Assembly (NCBI GenBank): GCA_009760855.2
Contig: WPIO01000058.1
Location: 2,692,029 to 2,756,028 of the forward strand
Source of the DNA: Cristatella mucedo
Lineage: Eukaryota > Bryozoa > Phylactolaemata > Cristatellidae
Length of the DNA stretch: 64,000 nt
Direction: 5' to 3'
Position numbers and translations under genes: made by a program. Positions within the stretch are counted from its first letter, which is position 1. Each line of letters begins with the position of its first letter. Below the pieces are notes generated by a model that was given only the letters and a program-made list of their open reading frames with translations, was not told where the DNA came from and did not search any database. Of this stretch, positions 34,601 to 49,051 are shown in pieces.

Positions 34601-37600
34601 AATCCCTAAATAAACGACATTGAAGAAAACTGGGCATTGTCATTCGTTTTTCTCAGCGATCATATAGCAGCACCGTCAGTCGTACGTATGCATCATGGAG
34701 CGACCTAGTCGAGTATCGCAGTGGTAAATAAAAAAAGAAACGTCGGATAGTCCCAGAGAGTTGTGCCCACCTGCATTAAAACTAGAGATAAGTAGAGTAG
34801 CTAGTGAAGCATTCAAGCTGGCAAGCACGAATTAAGCTAATGCACTACTTTTAGGCTTTAAATCTGTAGCATGTGAGTTCAGTGTAGACTTTGACAGACG
34901 GGTTTTAGTTGCATGTATTTCCGAACGATATGATGATAAAAAAAATTAATTCGTGCTCATAACGCCCTAAGAGATCTCAGTCTCTATAGAACAGCTTTAA
35001 TCTTTATCTATGTAGCTCTACATGTGCTGCAGGGCTCCTGAACCTTACCCCTGGGCAATGGAAATTAGCCACAACATTTGGCTGGCAAAATGAATTGATG
35101 CTGTCTCTCCATGTAGTATGCAACCTAACCGGCTGCATTCCACACGCCAAAGGCCAAAGGGAAATGGAGTAAAGACTTTGTCGTGCATGCTCGATACAAG
35201 AATCATTTCGCTAAGCAGCGCCGTGGCCTAACCTTATCTTGCCACTGTGGAGACCTGCAGGGCTGATTGGTGGGTACGTCAGGCCAAGGAATGATTACAG
35301 TTAGTTATGGTCCTGGCAAAAGATCGTGACACTTAAATATGTGCCAAAGACGGTGCTTGTGCACTCAGCTCTGATTAACACGAGGCTTCGATGTTGTCGA
35401 ATTGGAGCATGAGCAAAAAGTGTTACTGGGGTGTTGCAAACTTAGTTCAACAAGGCATGGTCCTTTGTAGTATGCAGAGGCTCTGTTGCAGAGTGTTGCT
35501 CAGTTCAGCTGCTGTCTCTGTAAGGTAGCCACTGCCATATTGATCTAATCTTGCTAGTTGTTAACTATTGTAAGACACATTTGTTGCACTCCTCAGCTCG
35601 TCTACTCGCTCGCTGTGGTTCAGGTTTTACTTTCTGCTTGCAGCTCGTAGCAGTGAACGAAGTTCTACAAGATGACATACAACGCCGCCGGTCAGTGAGA
35701 TGCAATACTGCTTGCTGCTGTGTAGCTTAGCTGAGTCTGGTTGAGTAACGGGTAGTCGTCGATTTAAGCTAACGGTTTACCGGTCTTTACGAATTTCATT
35801 CTATGCACAAGCAGCAGACGACTGCCACTTCTGCTTTCGTGGAAGTCATTTGAATTTTCTGATGTCAACTCCTGAGCATGGATGATGGGGACAGCGTGTG
35901 AAGAAACGTGTTCAGAGCTTTGCCTACGGCCTGCTTTACATGAGCTGAGTGTATGTCTGCTGTAGAAAGTGTGTGTAATACGTCTGTCTAGCCTGCTTCC
36001 AGCTTCAAGGAGAAAGTGGACGAGTCATAGGCCTACGCCTAGCCTTCGTATCCACTCGATGGGTCCGGGGTTGCCATGGTGAGGTCCTTCGGTGCTCTCC
36101 TGAGCACAAGTCTTCAGAGCTTTGGGCTCGCTCGTGGGTGAACGTATAGGCGCCAGTGGTGTAGCCTCTGTCTGCCGTAGAGCGTTACTTCCGTTTTTTT
36201 CAAGGCATCATGCATCCTAGTTTTTTGGTCCGGCTTTATGGCTTGTAGGCCATGTTTTTGCATTTTTTTTCTTATGCCAATCTTTTTATGCATGAGCGAG
36301 AACCTAAATTATGTGTCCGGGGATCGTAAAGCGCCGTGCAAGCCTATTTCAGGGCCTATCGACTTATCGGCTGCTTGCTGACATGCCACATACCATAATC
36401 CTTTCCCTTTTACATCGTGTCAGCGCCCTGGTAGCCTCCAGTACACATTTTTTTATGCTTGGCAAGCCTGTTTCTCTTGTTGACTGCTTCTAACATGTCA
36501 GTGAGTGAGAGTATGTGCGACAGTGCTGGCTGCAGCACATGCAATTGTTGACACAGTGAAAGTTTTCGACGGTGCCTGTTGTAATGCACGAGTATTAGTA
36601 GCCGTTAGGGGTACCGGAGCATAGTGTGTGGCATCGTGCTATGACATCTGTCTAACCCCGGAGCCAGCGCTCGTCTTCTTGCTTGCCTTCCGGCTCCTGC
36701 TGACTGCTGTAGACCGTCGCCCTAAGCGAATGTTTCGTCCGGCAAAATGCGCATTAAGAGACGTGGGTGTCTGGAGCGCATCTTTGGGTAATGTAATGTA
36801 ATGTAATGTATCTCCGTCAGTAACTCCTTAAAGTCATAGAGACCATGTGGGTGTTACGCAGGAGAGTTTTGTATAGCGCACTCACAGCCTAAGCGGCTTT
36901 CGGTATGCATTCGGTACCCAACAGACTTCGTCTCACGCAACAAAGAGAAAGTGGGTAGCGTAGCAGAGTCAGGAGAGCAGTTGAGGTAGTGAGTAGCATA
37001 GAAGTAGCAGTTCAGGACCGCTGAAAAAGATGTGCCATAGTCGGCAGTTGGAGAGTAGATGTCGTTGCGTAAGAATTGTGGAAGCGAGTTCCACAGTCTA
37101 GGACCTGCAGAGCTAAAGCTTCTGTCACCAACTGTCTTTAAGCGGAGGAATGGGACAGCTAATTTATTGTCCACACAGGACCTGAGGGCGCGAACAGGCT
37201 GAAACTGATGCAGCAGCTCAGCTAGGTATGGGTAACCTGTCTCTGTTGATTTGTTTGTGGGCACCAGCGCTGCTGCCGGTGCGCACAGCTTGGACGCTGT
37301 GTGGTCGGCCCGGAAGTCTTGAGAGAGAGAGAGAGAGCGGGAGAGCCCGCGGCTCCTTTGATCGCTGCAGATACGACGAGCTTCTCGTCACAGGCCTGCC
37401 CGACTGGAGGCAGCCTGTGTTCTACTATCGGCGCGTTCGGAAGCTGGGCATGGCCGAACTGGCAGCGCTGGTGCTAGTCGCCGTCTCCTGCATTCACTAT
37501 GCCATGATGTGGGCCGCATATTGGGAGAAGATGTATGACATCGTAAGTGATACATCGTAGGCGTCGCATTCTCTCTCAGCCTAGGTGTACTGCTGCGGGA

Positions 37601-40600
37601 CCTTATACTGTCACCTGTTTACTGTCACCTGTTTCATGCAACCTAGTTATGTGCGCGCTGAGATATGAGCCTGTAATTCTGTATGCAATTTAGGTTTTCC
37701 TCGTTAGTTTTGAATTTGTTTTCATATTATTTGCAAACGCTTGGACGAGATAGAATGCATGTGGTTGACCGAGGACCGAATGCAGCATTATATAAACAAC
37801 TCATTTGTATAGTGGTGTGAGAGAACTCAATCTCTATTTTGGCACTTCACAGATGCCGAAGGGCTCGAGCCCGCCACCTCATGTAGATGTAGAGGCAGTA
37901 AAGTCATGATGTAGATATCAGCAGAATGGCCATGGCACCTACCTGTATACACGGCTGTAAGTCTCCTGAGAAGTGGGGGTCTGTGCTTGGCAGCTTGCTA
38001 CATGGAGGATGGAGGGGGAGGACCAAATTTTGTGGTTGCTGCCAGCCGGGGGGGGGGGGGCCGCGTAGCTGTAGGGGCAGCCTTGATCGCAGCCTTGATT
38101 GCTGTGGAGGCAGGGCAAATGCCCCATCTGCTCACCCTCTGGCTCTGCCATTGAATTTAGCCATATCTTACGAAAGGTGTCAACAGTCCCCAGATTGTTT
38201 TGGTAGGGTAGTTGTTTGGTAGTAGCATTTGTTTGGTAGGGTAGTTGTTTGGTAGTAGCATAAAACACTACATTGCTTGTAACCACTTTCATCTGCAGTG
38301 AACCTGTGTGTGAATACACTAAGCATTAAATAAATAAATAAATCCTAGCTGATTGCACAGCCTCTTTTTGTGTAGTGACAGAAGAGCCTTTACGGCTATC
38401 ACCACTGCTGCTTGCAGTGGCGATAAAGAATCGCCCACTGCAGGAATCGAACCCACGACCTCGGGACCGAGGTCATGAAAGAACATTGATTGGCTGAAGG
38501 TTGAGGCCGAACTCTGGGCACGAAGAAAACTTTGCAGGTTGCCTCGTCATGGCTGCTCAATATTAACACATCTAAATTGAAATTAATCATCTCAGCACTA
38601 TTGCCCAATTTGAATGCTCGCATCTTTTTTGTGAAATTGCATGTTCTGCTCCGAAAAACGAAAGGGATTTGTATGATGACTGGGTAATTGCTATTCAGAT
38701 TCTAGAAGTTATCGGCTGAAAAACTCACTTCATACAACCTACAAAAAACTTCTGTGTTGTCTTTGCTTGTCTTTAGTTCGAGAACACCTTGTTTATGTAT
38801 GACCTAGACAAATTTTTATAATCGTTAGGTCACTCCCTACCTAGCTAATTTACTTTAAGACTATCAGTCAATAAGGTCTCTCTCAGATCGTGAGGGTCAA
38901 GCAGAATAGCAGTAACGATCAGCTACATCATAGCGTTGTAGGCCAGGTATTTCCTTATTGAACCACTGTGCTACGGAAAGTATTGCCGAAGCATATGTAG
39001 TAGACAAGGTTAAGGTAGGCATTCAAAGACTGCCTTAAGGACCTACCTCTTCAGGGCTGGATGAAGGTTTAGAAATTGGCATTGAATCTCAGCGATCGAC
39101 GGTGCACAGGCCCTCCAAAAATATGCTCAGAATAAAATGTACTTAATTATAAATACATATATTTATGAAATGTAAATTTAATGTGTGTACAGATTAAATA
39201 TTAAAATATGCAACACCAAAAGCAACAGAGAAACTATTTAATTTATACGTATAAAAAGGCTATATTAGCCAAAGGGACAATTTTTTTTACAACTGTACTG
39301 TCTTAGTCTTTGTAGAAGTACGTCTGTACCTTGACAGCCTATTCGACTATGGTATGGTGCAAAACAATTAGCCATTATTGTTATTAGTTAACTATGCTAT
39401 GGATTGTCTTGCCTCTCTGTTGCAGGAAGAGCGCTGGATGTCACGCTTAAAAAGGAGCCACAAGAAAAAATCAGTGACCGTTGCTGAGGATGAAATCGTA
39501 GACCTAAAGAAATCTATAGCTCGCCCTTCGTGGCCAGACATCTTGATCTGTCGTCTGGTGGTGGCTGTCTGGTCGGCGGCTTTACAAATGCCGAATTTAT
39601 GTATGGTGCTAATGAATTATGCCAAAGGCCTCGTGACACCTGCTGGACAGCCTTCGAGCACTGCAGACGGTACTGAGTTCTCTTTCCCAGTGCTGCACGT
39701 TAGCTGTACAGTCAAAGGAATGCATTCCTACGTATCTCCTTTGCTAAAAGAGCGAAGATGGATGCCGGTTGACCGACGGATTCAGAGCAAAGTTCTTACG
39801 CTGACCCACAAGGCCCGCCACGGCTTGGCTCCTTCGTAGCTAGCTGAACTGCTGCATCAGTTTCAGCCTGTTCGAGCCCTTAGGTCCTGTGTGTACAATA
39901 AATTAGCTGTCCCATTCCTCACCTTAAAGACCGTTAGCGACAGAAGCTTTAGCTCTGCAGGTCCTAGACTGTGGAACTCGTTTCCACAATTCTTATGCAA
40001 CGACAACTGCTCTCTTACTGCCGACTATGGCTCATCCTTTTCAGCAGTCCTGAGCTGCTACTTCCATACTACTCACTACCTCAACTGCTCTCCTGACTCT
40101 GGTATGCTTTACACTTTCTCTTTGTTGCGTGAGACGAAGTCTGTTGGGTACCGAATGCGTACCGAAAGCCGCTTAGGCTGTGAGTGTGCTATACAAAACT
40201 CTCCTGCATAACACCCACATTGTCTCTATGACTTTGAGGAGTTACAGACATTACATTATATTATATACATTACATTATATTACTTAGATAGCAGCAACTT
40301 TTCTCAAATTAAATGACGATAAAGCCAACATTCCAGTTATTGCCAAACCTAATGCTATTTAGAAATTGGAAAGCCTAACCCTTATATTTGGCTCAGCCAG
40401 CATATCTTCTGTAGCCTCTGCATGCAATCTGAGTGTCCTGTAACAAAGTGACCTTTTACTAGGCGATCACGTCAGTCCTACCGTTAAGTCTACTTACTTT
40501 CAGCTTCACGGTTCGTTGCAAAAATTCGGGCATAGCCAGACAAGGGTACCACAGCTAAGCTGGTCCACGCATTTGTAAAAATCTTATTAAGACTTCTGTG

Positions 40601-40787
40601 ACACACTACTCCCAGGTCTTTGTGCATGTGCTATAAGACACCAACAGTTGGGGCAAAACTCGGCCGCCTGGCTTATCTGTCGGGAATTCTACAGCTTCCA
40701 CAATACACCAATTCTTACCAAATGGCTCTGGCTCCCCAGCAAGCAGCATATCGGCTTCAAGGTTAGCTTTCTCTCTCTCTCCCTCTC

Positions 40788-40851
<64 letters not shown>

Positions 40852-43800
40852 CTTCTCTTTAACATCCCCTCACGCTCTTGCTCCAGCCTATCTTTTCGAA
40901 TCACTTCCTAATTCGGCTTTGCATTGCAGAACTTCCGACTCTTGTCGTTCAGCTATTCTACTAACCAACCTTAAAAATCCTAGGGGGTCTATGACCTTTT
41001 TTAGTATGATTCCCAAACCTAGAACTCCCGACTGATGTCATGACATTTCCTGACCAGACATTTAAAAGATTTGAAAGCCCCTCTGTTCTTCGAAGCATTT
41101 GCTGGGTCGGTGTGAATCGTTATGGCTCTATAAATAATGTCTTGTTATAGCGTTTTATCGTCTCAGGCTCATTTAGGGAGTACTACGGAATGTCTAGTGA
41201 ACGTGTCTGCCTAGCTTTAGAGCTAGCTATCTCTGTAGAACACGCTGGAGTACCTGGGTGGTTGGGAGGGACTGCTAAAAACTGCTAGTCCTGTAGGCCC
41301 TGATCCAGCTGTTCTACTGATGAGGTGCATAGACTTTGTGCTTTCTACCATAACAGATATTGTAAATAGGTCCTTGGTTAACTGCAAAGTTGCTTCCCGT
41401 TTGAATACAGCTAATGCCAGGCCTCTCATTGAAAGCCTACCCTAGATCAAGAGAACTTTGGTAACTTACTCTCAGTCTGTAATGTATCTCCGTCTGTAAC
41501 TCCACAAAGTCATAAAGACCATGTGGGTGTTACGCAGGAGAGTTTGTATAGCGCACTCACAGCCTAAGCGGCTTTCGGTACGCATTCGGTAGCCAACAGA
41601 CTTCGTCTCACGCAACAAAGAGAAAGTGGGAAGCATAGCTGAGTCAGGAGAGCAGTTGAGGTAGTGAGTAGCATGGAAGTAGCAGCTCAGGACCGCTGAA
41701 AAGGATGTGCCATAGTCGGCAGAGCCTCTTTGTCCGGTCTCCTTTAAATGTGTCAGGAGCATTTGATGCTGCTCAACAACAGATGCTTGTTGAGATCCAG
41801 ATGCTCCCCAAGCCTCGGTATCACTTGCACAGTGCTAAACTGGGTTGGGTCTTACCTCAGTGAGAGTTGTCAGTTCGTAGATGTAAGTGGGAGCCGTTAA
41901 AGTATAGAGTACCTCAGGGTTTGGCATGAACTCCCCTTTTCTATATTTTTTCAGCAGTGATCGAGAGTTTAAAGCATGTTTCTCTTTTCTATTTATAAAC
42001 TCCCTCTTGCCGACTCCATCGTAAAAGAAAATATTCGCTTTCCCAATAGTAATAATAATAATAATGATACAGACCTAGGTCACACAGCTCTGCCTATCAT
42101 TCGACCCTTCTAAGCCTTGCTCAGCATAAAAAACTCATTTAATTACCTTGCAGCCTACATCAAAGACTAGAATACGTGGATGGCCAATAACGTTCTGGTG
42201 TGTAATGATGTAAATCTTGCATAATAAGTATGGGCAAACCTCATGTTCGGAAGATCTCGCCCCCAAGAATAGTTCGTCTAGCATCACTCTTATTCGTGAT
42301 CATCTGCCCATAATTTGGGTAGATGATCTTCCAAAACGACTAGTCATTCGATGAGCACACTTCCTGCAGTCAAGTAGGCCTTATGAGCTGAGAAATGTAG
42401 CCAAAGTCGAAGCTTGCTTAAACAATAGTATGGTCTCCAACCTAGTTCACACGTGTGTGACATCGCTTCTAGATTACTGCTATTCCTTTTAGTACGGACT
42501 CTTTCCCAGTGTTCTGGTAATCATTTTCAACGGGTGCTAAGCTCAGCAGCTCGTCATGTCTGTCATCATGTTGCTGCCATATCACACCATATGTATCTGA
42601 GCTTCACTGGCTCCCTATCGAGCATCGAGTTTATTTCAAGATCCTCTATTTGTGTTTACGGATCACTGCTTACATCTACTAGTGTACTTAATCGAACTCC
42701 TTGCCCCTCGAGTCACGTGCTCTCGCACCGCTGGATTCTCAGCCTCTGGTCACCTCACCGTTCCTCAAATTAAATTGAAATCTTTTGGTGATCGAACCTT
42801 TATTTCGTATGCACCGAGAGTGTGGAGGTTGCTTCCATCTACGGTCACTACCTGCCTGCAATGACCTTGCATCATTTAAGTCTCAGTTGAAAGAAAACGC
42901 CTGTTCCTGCCAGCTTTCTCTTTGCCCCAGTTAATTTCTTTTTTTTCTTCCCGTGTGCTCTGCGTGCTTGCCTGTGCGTGTTACCAGTTACTGGCCAGTG
43001 ATCATACTATCTCGTGACCCTTTGTGTATGTGTAGTGGAGTGTCTTTGTATTTGATTTTGCTGGCGTTTTGCTTCCTTTTGCCCCTTCGGTGCCCCCTTC
43101 CGATGCCCACTTTCGATGCCCCCATTCAGTACATGTCGGTTCCTTGCAGAGCCAGCAGCAGTGACGTGTGTGACCACCGTTCGTGGTTTTGCGGCAGTGC
43201 CGACCAGTTTCAGAGCGGAGCCAGCCATGTCTAACATTCGACCGGTGGTCTACACTTGCTCGGTGCCTGCGAGTGCAGCTGAAGCCACTGGACCACCACA
43301 GCAGCCAGTGTCGGATGCAGGAGACAGCGGTCAGGTAATCGACTAAAACCGTCATCCATCGCGTAGTTGCAGTTGCTCTTCTTTTTTAGCCAGTTTTTCG
43401 CTCTGGCCTTGTAGCGCACGGCCGCGCTGCTCGGCCTTTTTTCTCTTTGCTTGTCACGCACTTGCTTCTTGTGATGTAACCCGTCTCTGCCTGTGGCTCC
43501 AAGCGCTGCCACGAGGACCGAGTCGCTGGTTTGCTGCCCAGTTTTCCCCATCATTCAACGCCCCAGCGGCTTTTCCCAATGCGAAGTCAGTGGCTGACAG
43601 CATATGTCTCACCCAATAATAAAGCGAAGATGAAGGAGAATCGGGTAGGAGAAATTGAGGCTGAGGCAAGCAGCAAAGACTAGCCAGAAATGACTGTTTG
43701 ACGTGAAGTTGCACTGCTTCGTAGGGGGGGGGGGTGGTGGTGGAGAGTAGACTCAGTCTGCAGGCAGCAGAACATAGCCCGAGCAGTTGCCAGTGGTAAC

Positions 43801-46800
43801 CCACTGTGATCGAGCCGATGGCAGCCGGCCCCGAGTCTGACGTGTTAGGGTAGGATGGGATGATGTGGTCGACTTATGGATCTGTCACGACCACGACGTG
43901 TGAGTAACCTATCATTCGCCAAAAACAACTGGCAATACTGGTGGCAGTGATGGCATTGCTCCATGCTCCACGAGCCCCGATCTGCACCCTATCCTCGAAT
44001 GGTAGCTTAAGTACTGCTGCTTGCACCCATTTTAGCTAGCTTTCCTGGCAACTTATTGCCGTGTGTTCCAGCGAACTGCTAGTAACCAGTTAGCGCATGC
44101 ACCACTGTGCAGCACTCCATTGGCTATTGAGGAGCTGGGCAGCTAAGTAAATGCACAGATTTGGAGATACACATTCGTTGGGCATGAGCACGGATGCCGG
44201 CGCAAAACTTAAACTCGGCAGCTAGGCTTGTCTGTCGTGAGCGTCGCAGTTGCCACATCACACCACTTCTCGCCAACCTACACTGGCTACCAGTCAAGCA
44301 AGGGATCGACTTCAAGGTTTGTCGCTCACTTTCAGGTCACTTTATTCTTTGGCTCCAGCTTACTCCCCCACCAGGCCAAGCATCGTACCATCCGCTTTTC
44401 GGAATCTCAGTTTACCAATACCTCAAATCCTTTGGAGACCGTGCCTTTAGTTCGTATACTCCCAAACCAGGAACTCACTTTCGACTTGCATCACAGCATC
44501 CCCTGAATTGACTGCATTTAAAAAGAGCTTTAAAACGCACCTATTTAGGACAGCATTTAAGTGGATCTCTGTGATTCGTCCTTTATGTGCTTATGCATGC
44601 TGACACTGCATGCTGCCACTAAGCATATTTACATGCTGACCCTGTGCATGTCACCCCTAACCATGTTATGATTGTTGTTATTTGAGCATGCTACCGCTTA
44701 CCATTTGATCATCCTTTCTTCGCAGCAAATGTAATGTGCCCAGAAAGAAATTTGAGTTCTGTGAGGTTGCTATATCAAATCTATTATTATTATTATTATT
44801 ATCTTTATTACACCGATCTGCGCAATATTACCATTGGCTACCCATCTCATATGTAGCCGACCAAGGTTAACCCTGTTAGGTATGACCTTCAGAAGGCCAC
44901 AGGAATTTTGCCTTAGTTGCTCTCGAGCTCTTGCTTAGACTCTCATTGTAGTGCACGTTGTGGAAACTCTTCGGAAGCCACTAATCGATGCATGCGTTTA
45001 TGCAAGTCAACCTGTTTTAATGGGTGATAATGTGTAGATCTTAATTGTACATAGCCTGACCGATTCCGGTTCCGGCTGATTCCAATTTGAATTGATCGTG
45101 GTGATTCGATGTGGTTTCATTCGTGTCCATGCGCTGTCATTAACGTTTGAATCATCCGAGTTGTAGATAAGACGAAGCATGCAACTGGCAGACATAGTTT
45201 CTGACATTACGTGCCATGCAAACACTTGAATTTTTTGCGACGAAACTGCCTCGACGTATTTTGGTATTGAACATTCGTTAATTGACAGTTTGACAGTTCT
45301 TAAAGATTTTTGCCGACGTCACTGCCCCCATCGTTTTTGCTTGTTTTTATGTTTGGCTTAGCTAGTAGCCTACGAGCATACTAGCAATGCACGGCAATTC
45401 AGGTCTTTCTCTGCAGTGTAAGCAGTGGACAGATACGGAAGTGAGTATGCTCGTAAAAGCCATGGTAAAGTTTCCCGTCGGCTCGTTCGAACGATGGGAG
45501 AAAATCGCCACCGTCGTTGGTCGGCCCGTGTCTTCGGTCACTGCAAAAGTGAAAGAATTAAAGGTTGGCAAATTCCATGCGACGTCCGCAGAGAGCGGAG
45601 GTGAGCAGAGCCGGATGCATTCTCGGCCCCTGCCTAGGCCGCAGAGGCTGTGTGGCCCGCAGTGAGCTCTCTCTCTGCTGCGGCTCTCTCTGTGTGTACT
45701 TTGCTTGGCCACTGGGGGGGGGGCTAGCGGTGCTCTAGGCTTTCGACACAGTCGTCTTAGCGATCATCGCGCACTGGTCGTCACCGACGCCCGAGGACAA
45801 CTCGTCGCGCTCGTTTGCAGCAGCCGAATCGGCTGACAACAATGGGTCCCCGGGCCAGGTGCTCGCAATCGGTCGGGTCGTGTGCCAGCTGTCGCGGGCT
45901 CATCGAGTTTCGTGGAATTGAGGTGGCTGACAGGTCGGCAGCTTTGATGCTATCAACCGGCAGGTGTGACACGGACACCAGTGGCATGGGACAGGTTGAA
46001 TCGAATGTCCAGTGTTCTATTATCGACGAGGATTTATTTATAAAGTGCCACGAGAATGCGCTGCATCCGTCTGCTGGGTACTGTCAGATAAGACCGTAGC
46101 AGAAGAAGTCCGCTGGCTTAGTGTAACTGGCCTCCTGTGTGAAGTGTGGAAAGTGAAGGGGAGAGGTTGTAAGGTGAATGTGGGCCACGGAGGGATGGCT
46201 GGTAAGGAGCAGTCGCAGAGTACAACTGCAGCGAGCGCAGAGCAAGCAGAGGCAGCATCGTTGGCATTGAATTGGCAGCCTTGTAAATGGCTGACGTCAG
46301 TCGCAAGGGTCCGGCCGACCTCCTGCTCGCGGACGCCCTCAGGCACGTGTAGGTCTGGGCTAGCTAATACTCCAAGCAGCAAGAGCTGCCGTGTCCACCT
46401 CACCCCAAACTGTAGCACCACGTGCTAGTGGGTCGTCTGTCAGAAGCTTCTGGAAAGCTCACCGGATGCCACGAGCGTGCGGCTGCTCGCTGTGACGTTT
46501 GGCTGTGAGCTTGACGGGCGTTGGCGAGGTGTTCTCGAGTAAGCTGTCTGTGCGTGTCCTGTCCAAGCTAGTATGAGCCTGTTCGAGATTGCGGCTTTTA
46601 ACTTCTTCCCCCCCTCAGGCCTGGCTCCAATGAGCATCCCCTGTCGTTGAACCGACGGTAATCTTCGCAGTAGCCGATTGCTCCGAGTAGATGGCAGCAT
46701 CCTTGGGCATGCACGATTTGATGCCGCTGAACTGCGTGGCCGGATGGCTCTGCGCCGAGTGGCAGAAGGCGCCGGCGATCGCAGCGACTGCGACCTGGCA

Positions 46801-46945
46801 CCCTCCCGCTTGCCCGGACGACCGCGATGGGCGCACTCCACCCACTCCAATCGTCGGCGAAATGGAAGGCTTTGCGTGCAGGACAGCTGCTTGCTGGTGC
46901 TATTTGATCGTGCCGCTATTGAATTTCTGTTATATGTTTTGCTCG

Positions 46946-46977
<32 letters not shown>

Positions 46978-49002
46978 ATCGGGTGCCCACTGTGGCTGCA
47001 CTGCTCTGACCTCGCTAGGCGTTGGCGGCGCACTGGTACGTGGACCAAAGAACCAGCAGAGAACGGTGGAGCCCGAGCCGAACGATGACGACTGGGCAGG
47101 CAGCGCCGAGTCCGGTCGACAGTTCGTCGAAATCGATCTTCGAAGTGGTGCTGCAGCAGCCGTGCCAGGGCAAGGCCTCGACGGCTTGCAGCTGCTGATG
47201 CAGCGGCGGCCTGGTCCGGCAGCTGATGAGCGCTGCTTCGATCTGGATGTCGTGCACGAGGTTACTTCGTCTAGCTGTGCCGCTGCGGCAGATGGCTGCG
47301 GCACCGACGCCACAGCCTCCTCGTCGTGGAGTCAGCAGCAGCAGAGACTGCTGGAGAGTGCCCTGGCTAGCGTGTCGCGAGGCGTGCCCGACCGCTGGGA
47401 CCGCATAGCTGAGCTTGTGCCGGGCAAGTCCAAGGTGAGCCATTGCTGGCTGCCCGGTTTTTTGTTCGACCTTCGGGCATGCGGGCTTGGCTTTGCCCGA
47501 GTCATCTAAACGTCGCCTAAACGTGCCCCGTATTGGTAATTGATCACCATTTAGAGCGGCTTTTCGTTGTGTAAACTGCATCATTCCTCACTAAGGTCAA
47601 GGTTTGCCATGCGAAGGTCAAGGTTTTGCTGCAATCTTGCATGTTATCATTAGCCAGTTGAAGGCCTTCCTTTACGGCATATGAAAAGTACCTAGAAAGA
47701 GATTTCGTTCTCTTGAGACACCACGCAAACGTTTTATTATTATTATTATTATGAGTTAGAATGGCCCAAGGAGTGTCTGTCATTGCAAGCATTCGTGTGA
47801 ATGGTGATCGTGTATGACATTGTGAAGCAAGCCAAATCCCTGTTTGAGTTCACACTGAAAATGTAGTATCCCAGTGCTAGATAGAGTTATGGCAGATTAG
47901 AGCGCAGACGAATAGGTGAAGACACGGAGGGGGCTGCTGCTTATTGATGATGAATGCTTCCTTAAATTTTTTTTAATACCAATGTTTGCTAGGTTAGGCT
48001 GTCCACCCGACTGCTCGTGTTTTGAACCTCGAGTGAAGTTCTCATTTAGCAATTCGTTTGTGCTGCTAATAATAGACAGACCACAATGTTCGACAGTGAG
48101 TGTTACTTGGGAAGTAGGTGGTACGCTAGCACTGGGCCGGAGAAAGGCAAGCCACCTGCTGAGCGATATGTGCAACCTATGCCTTTGCCCGCCCCCTTCC
48201 CTTCCCTTCCCCCTCCGTCTTAGCCCAGGGGCAAGGTGCTGCTCGCACTTCGCGATCCAGGTCGTCAGTTCGAGACACCTGCAGCAGCCGGCAAAGCTCT
48301 GTTGTCCACCGAAAGCAGGCTTATAGCAAGCAGCCAAGGCTCTTGTGCCACTTTTGTAAATGAGGCTGTTCAATCAGTCGATCTTCACTCTTTCTTTACC
48401 CAGCCTTACGGTCGGCCTTGCGAGTTGCCATCATCGGTGGTCGCGGCAGCAGCAGTTGAGACCGAAGTTGAGCCAGTATCGCCTCAGTTGCTGGGAGCAG
48501 CCAGCTCCAGGTTCAACTCCTGAGCTAAGCTCTCTCACGTGTGCAAGCGGTGGGGGAGAGGTGACGTCGGCAACATGGGCCGTCCGGGTTGCGAGCAAGG
48601 GCTACCCCCTCTTCCATAAATCTCCTGTCGCGTCAATGCTGTTTCTCACGGCAGTCTTAGAGCCGTGCCCACGGTTGGAGCCAGGCAGTCTCAGCTGACA
48701 GTCGAGTAGTGCTTTGCCGATGAGCTTGCCGATACGCCGCTGGAAATGGAAATGTGTAGGGTCGGCACACTGCTGTGGGCGCCACAGCAGCAGCAGCCAC
48801 CGCCGCAACCGCTCGAGGCAGTCACCTTGACAACGAGTAAATTAGCGTGCGTGGACTTATCATCACGCTGCCGAAAGCCCCCCCCCCCACCACCCGGAAG
48901 CACGGCTCCGCTTGGTGGCCGTTGGTGCAGAGCTGCAGTCTATAGCAAATGTTAAGCGCCTAGAAAGAGATTGAGTTCTCTGAGGGCGCTTTATCAGGTG
49001 CA

Positions 49003-49051
<49 letters not shown>

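Noticed and set aside
45362-45712. 116-codon minus-strand open frame
   Set aside because: Antisense shadow of the SANT1 exon.
46691-47018. Upstream extension of the exon 8 reading frame to an ATG at 46691
   Set aside because: It crosses the GT microsatellite and has no family similarity; the family starts matching only after the acceptor at 47018.
46440-47048. 202-codon minus-strand open frame
   Set aside because: It lies antisense to DNAJC1 exon 8 and its GT microsatellite (giving THTHTHTH), with no domain; GC-rich shadow frame.
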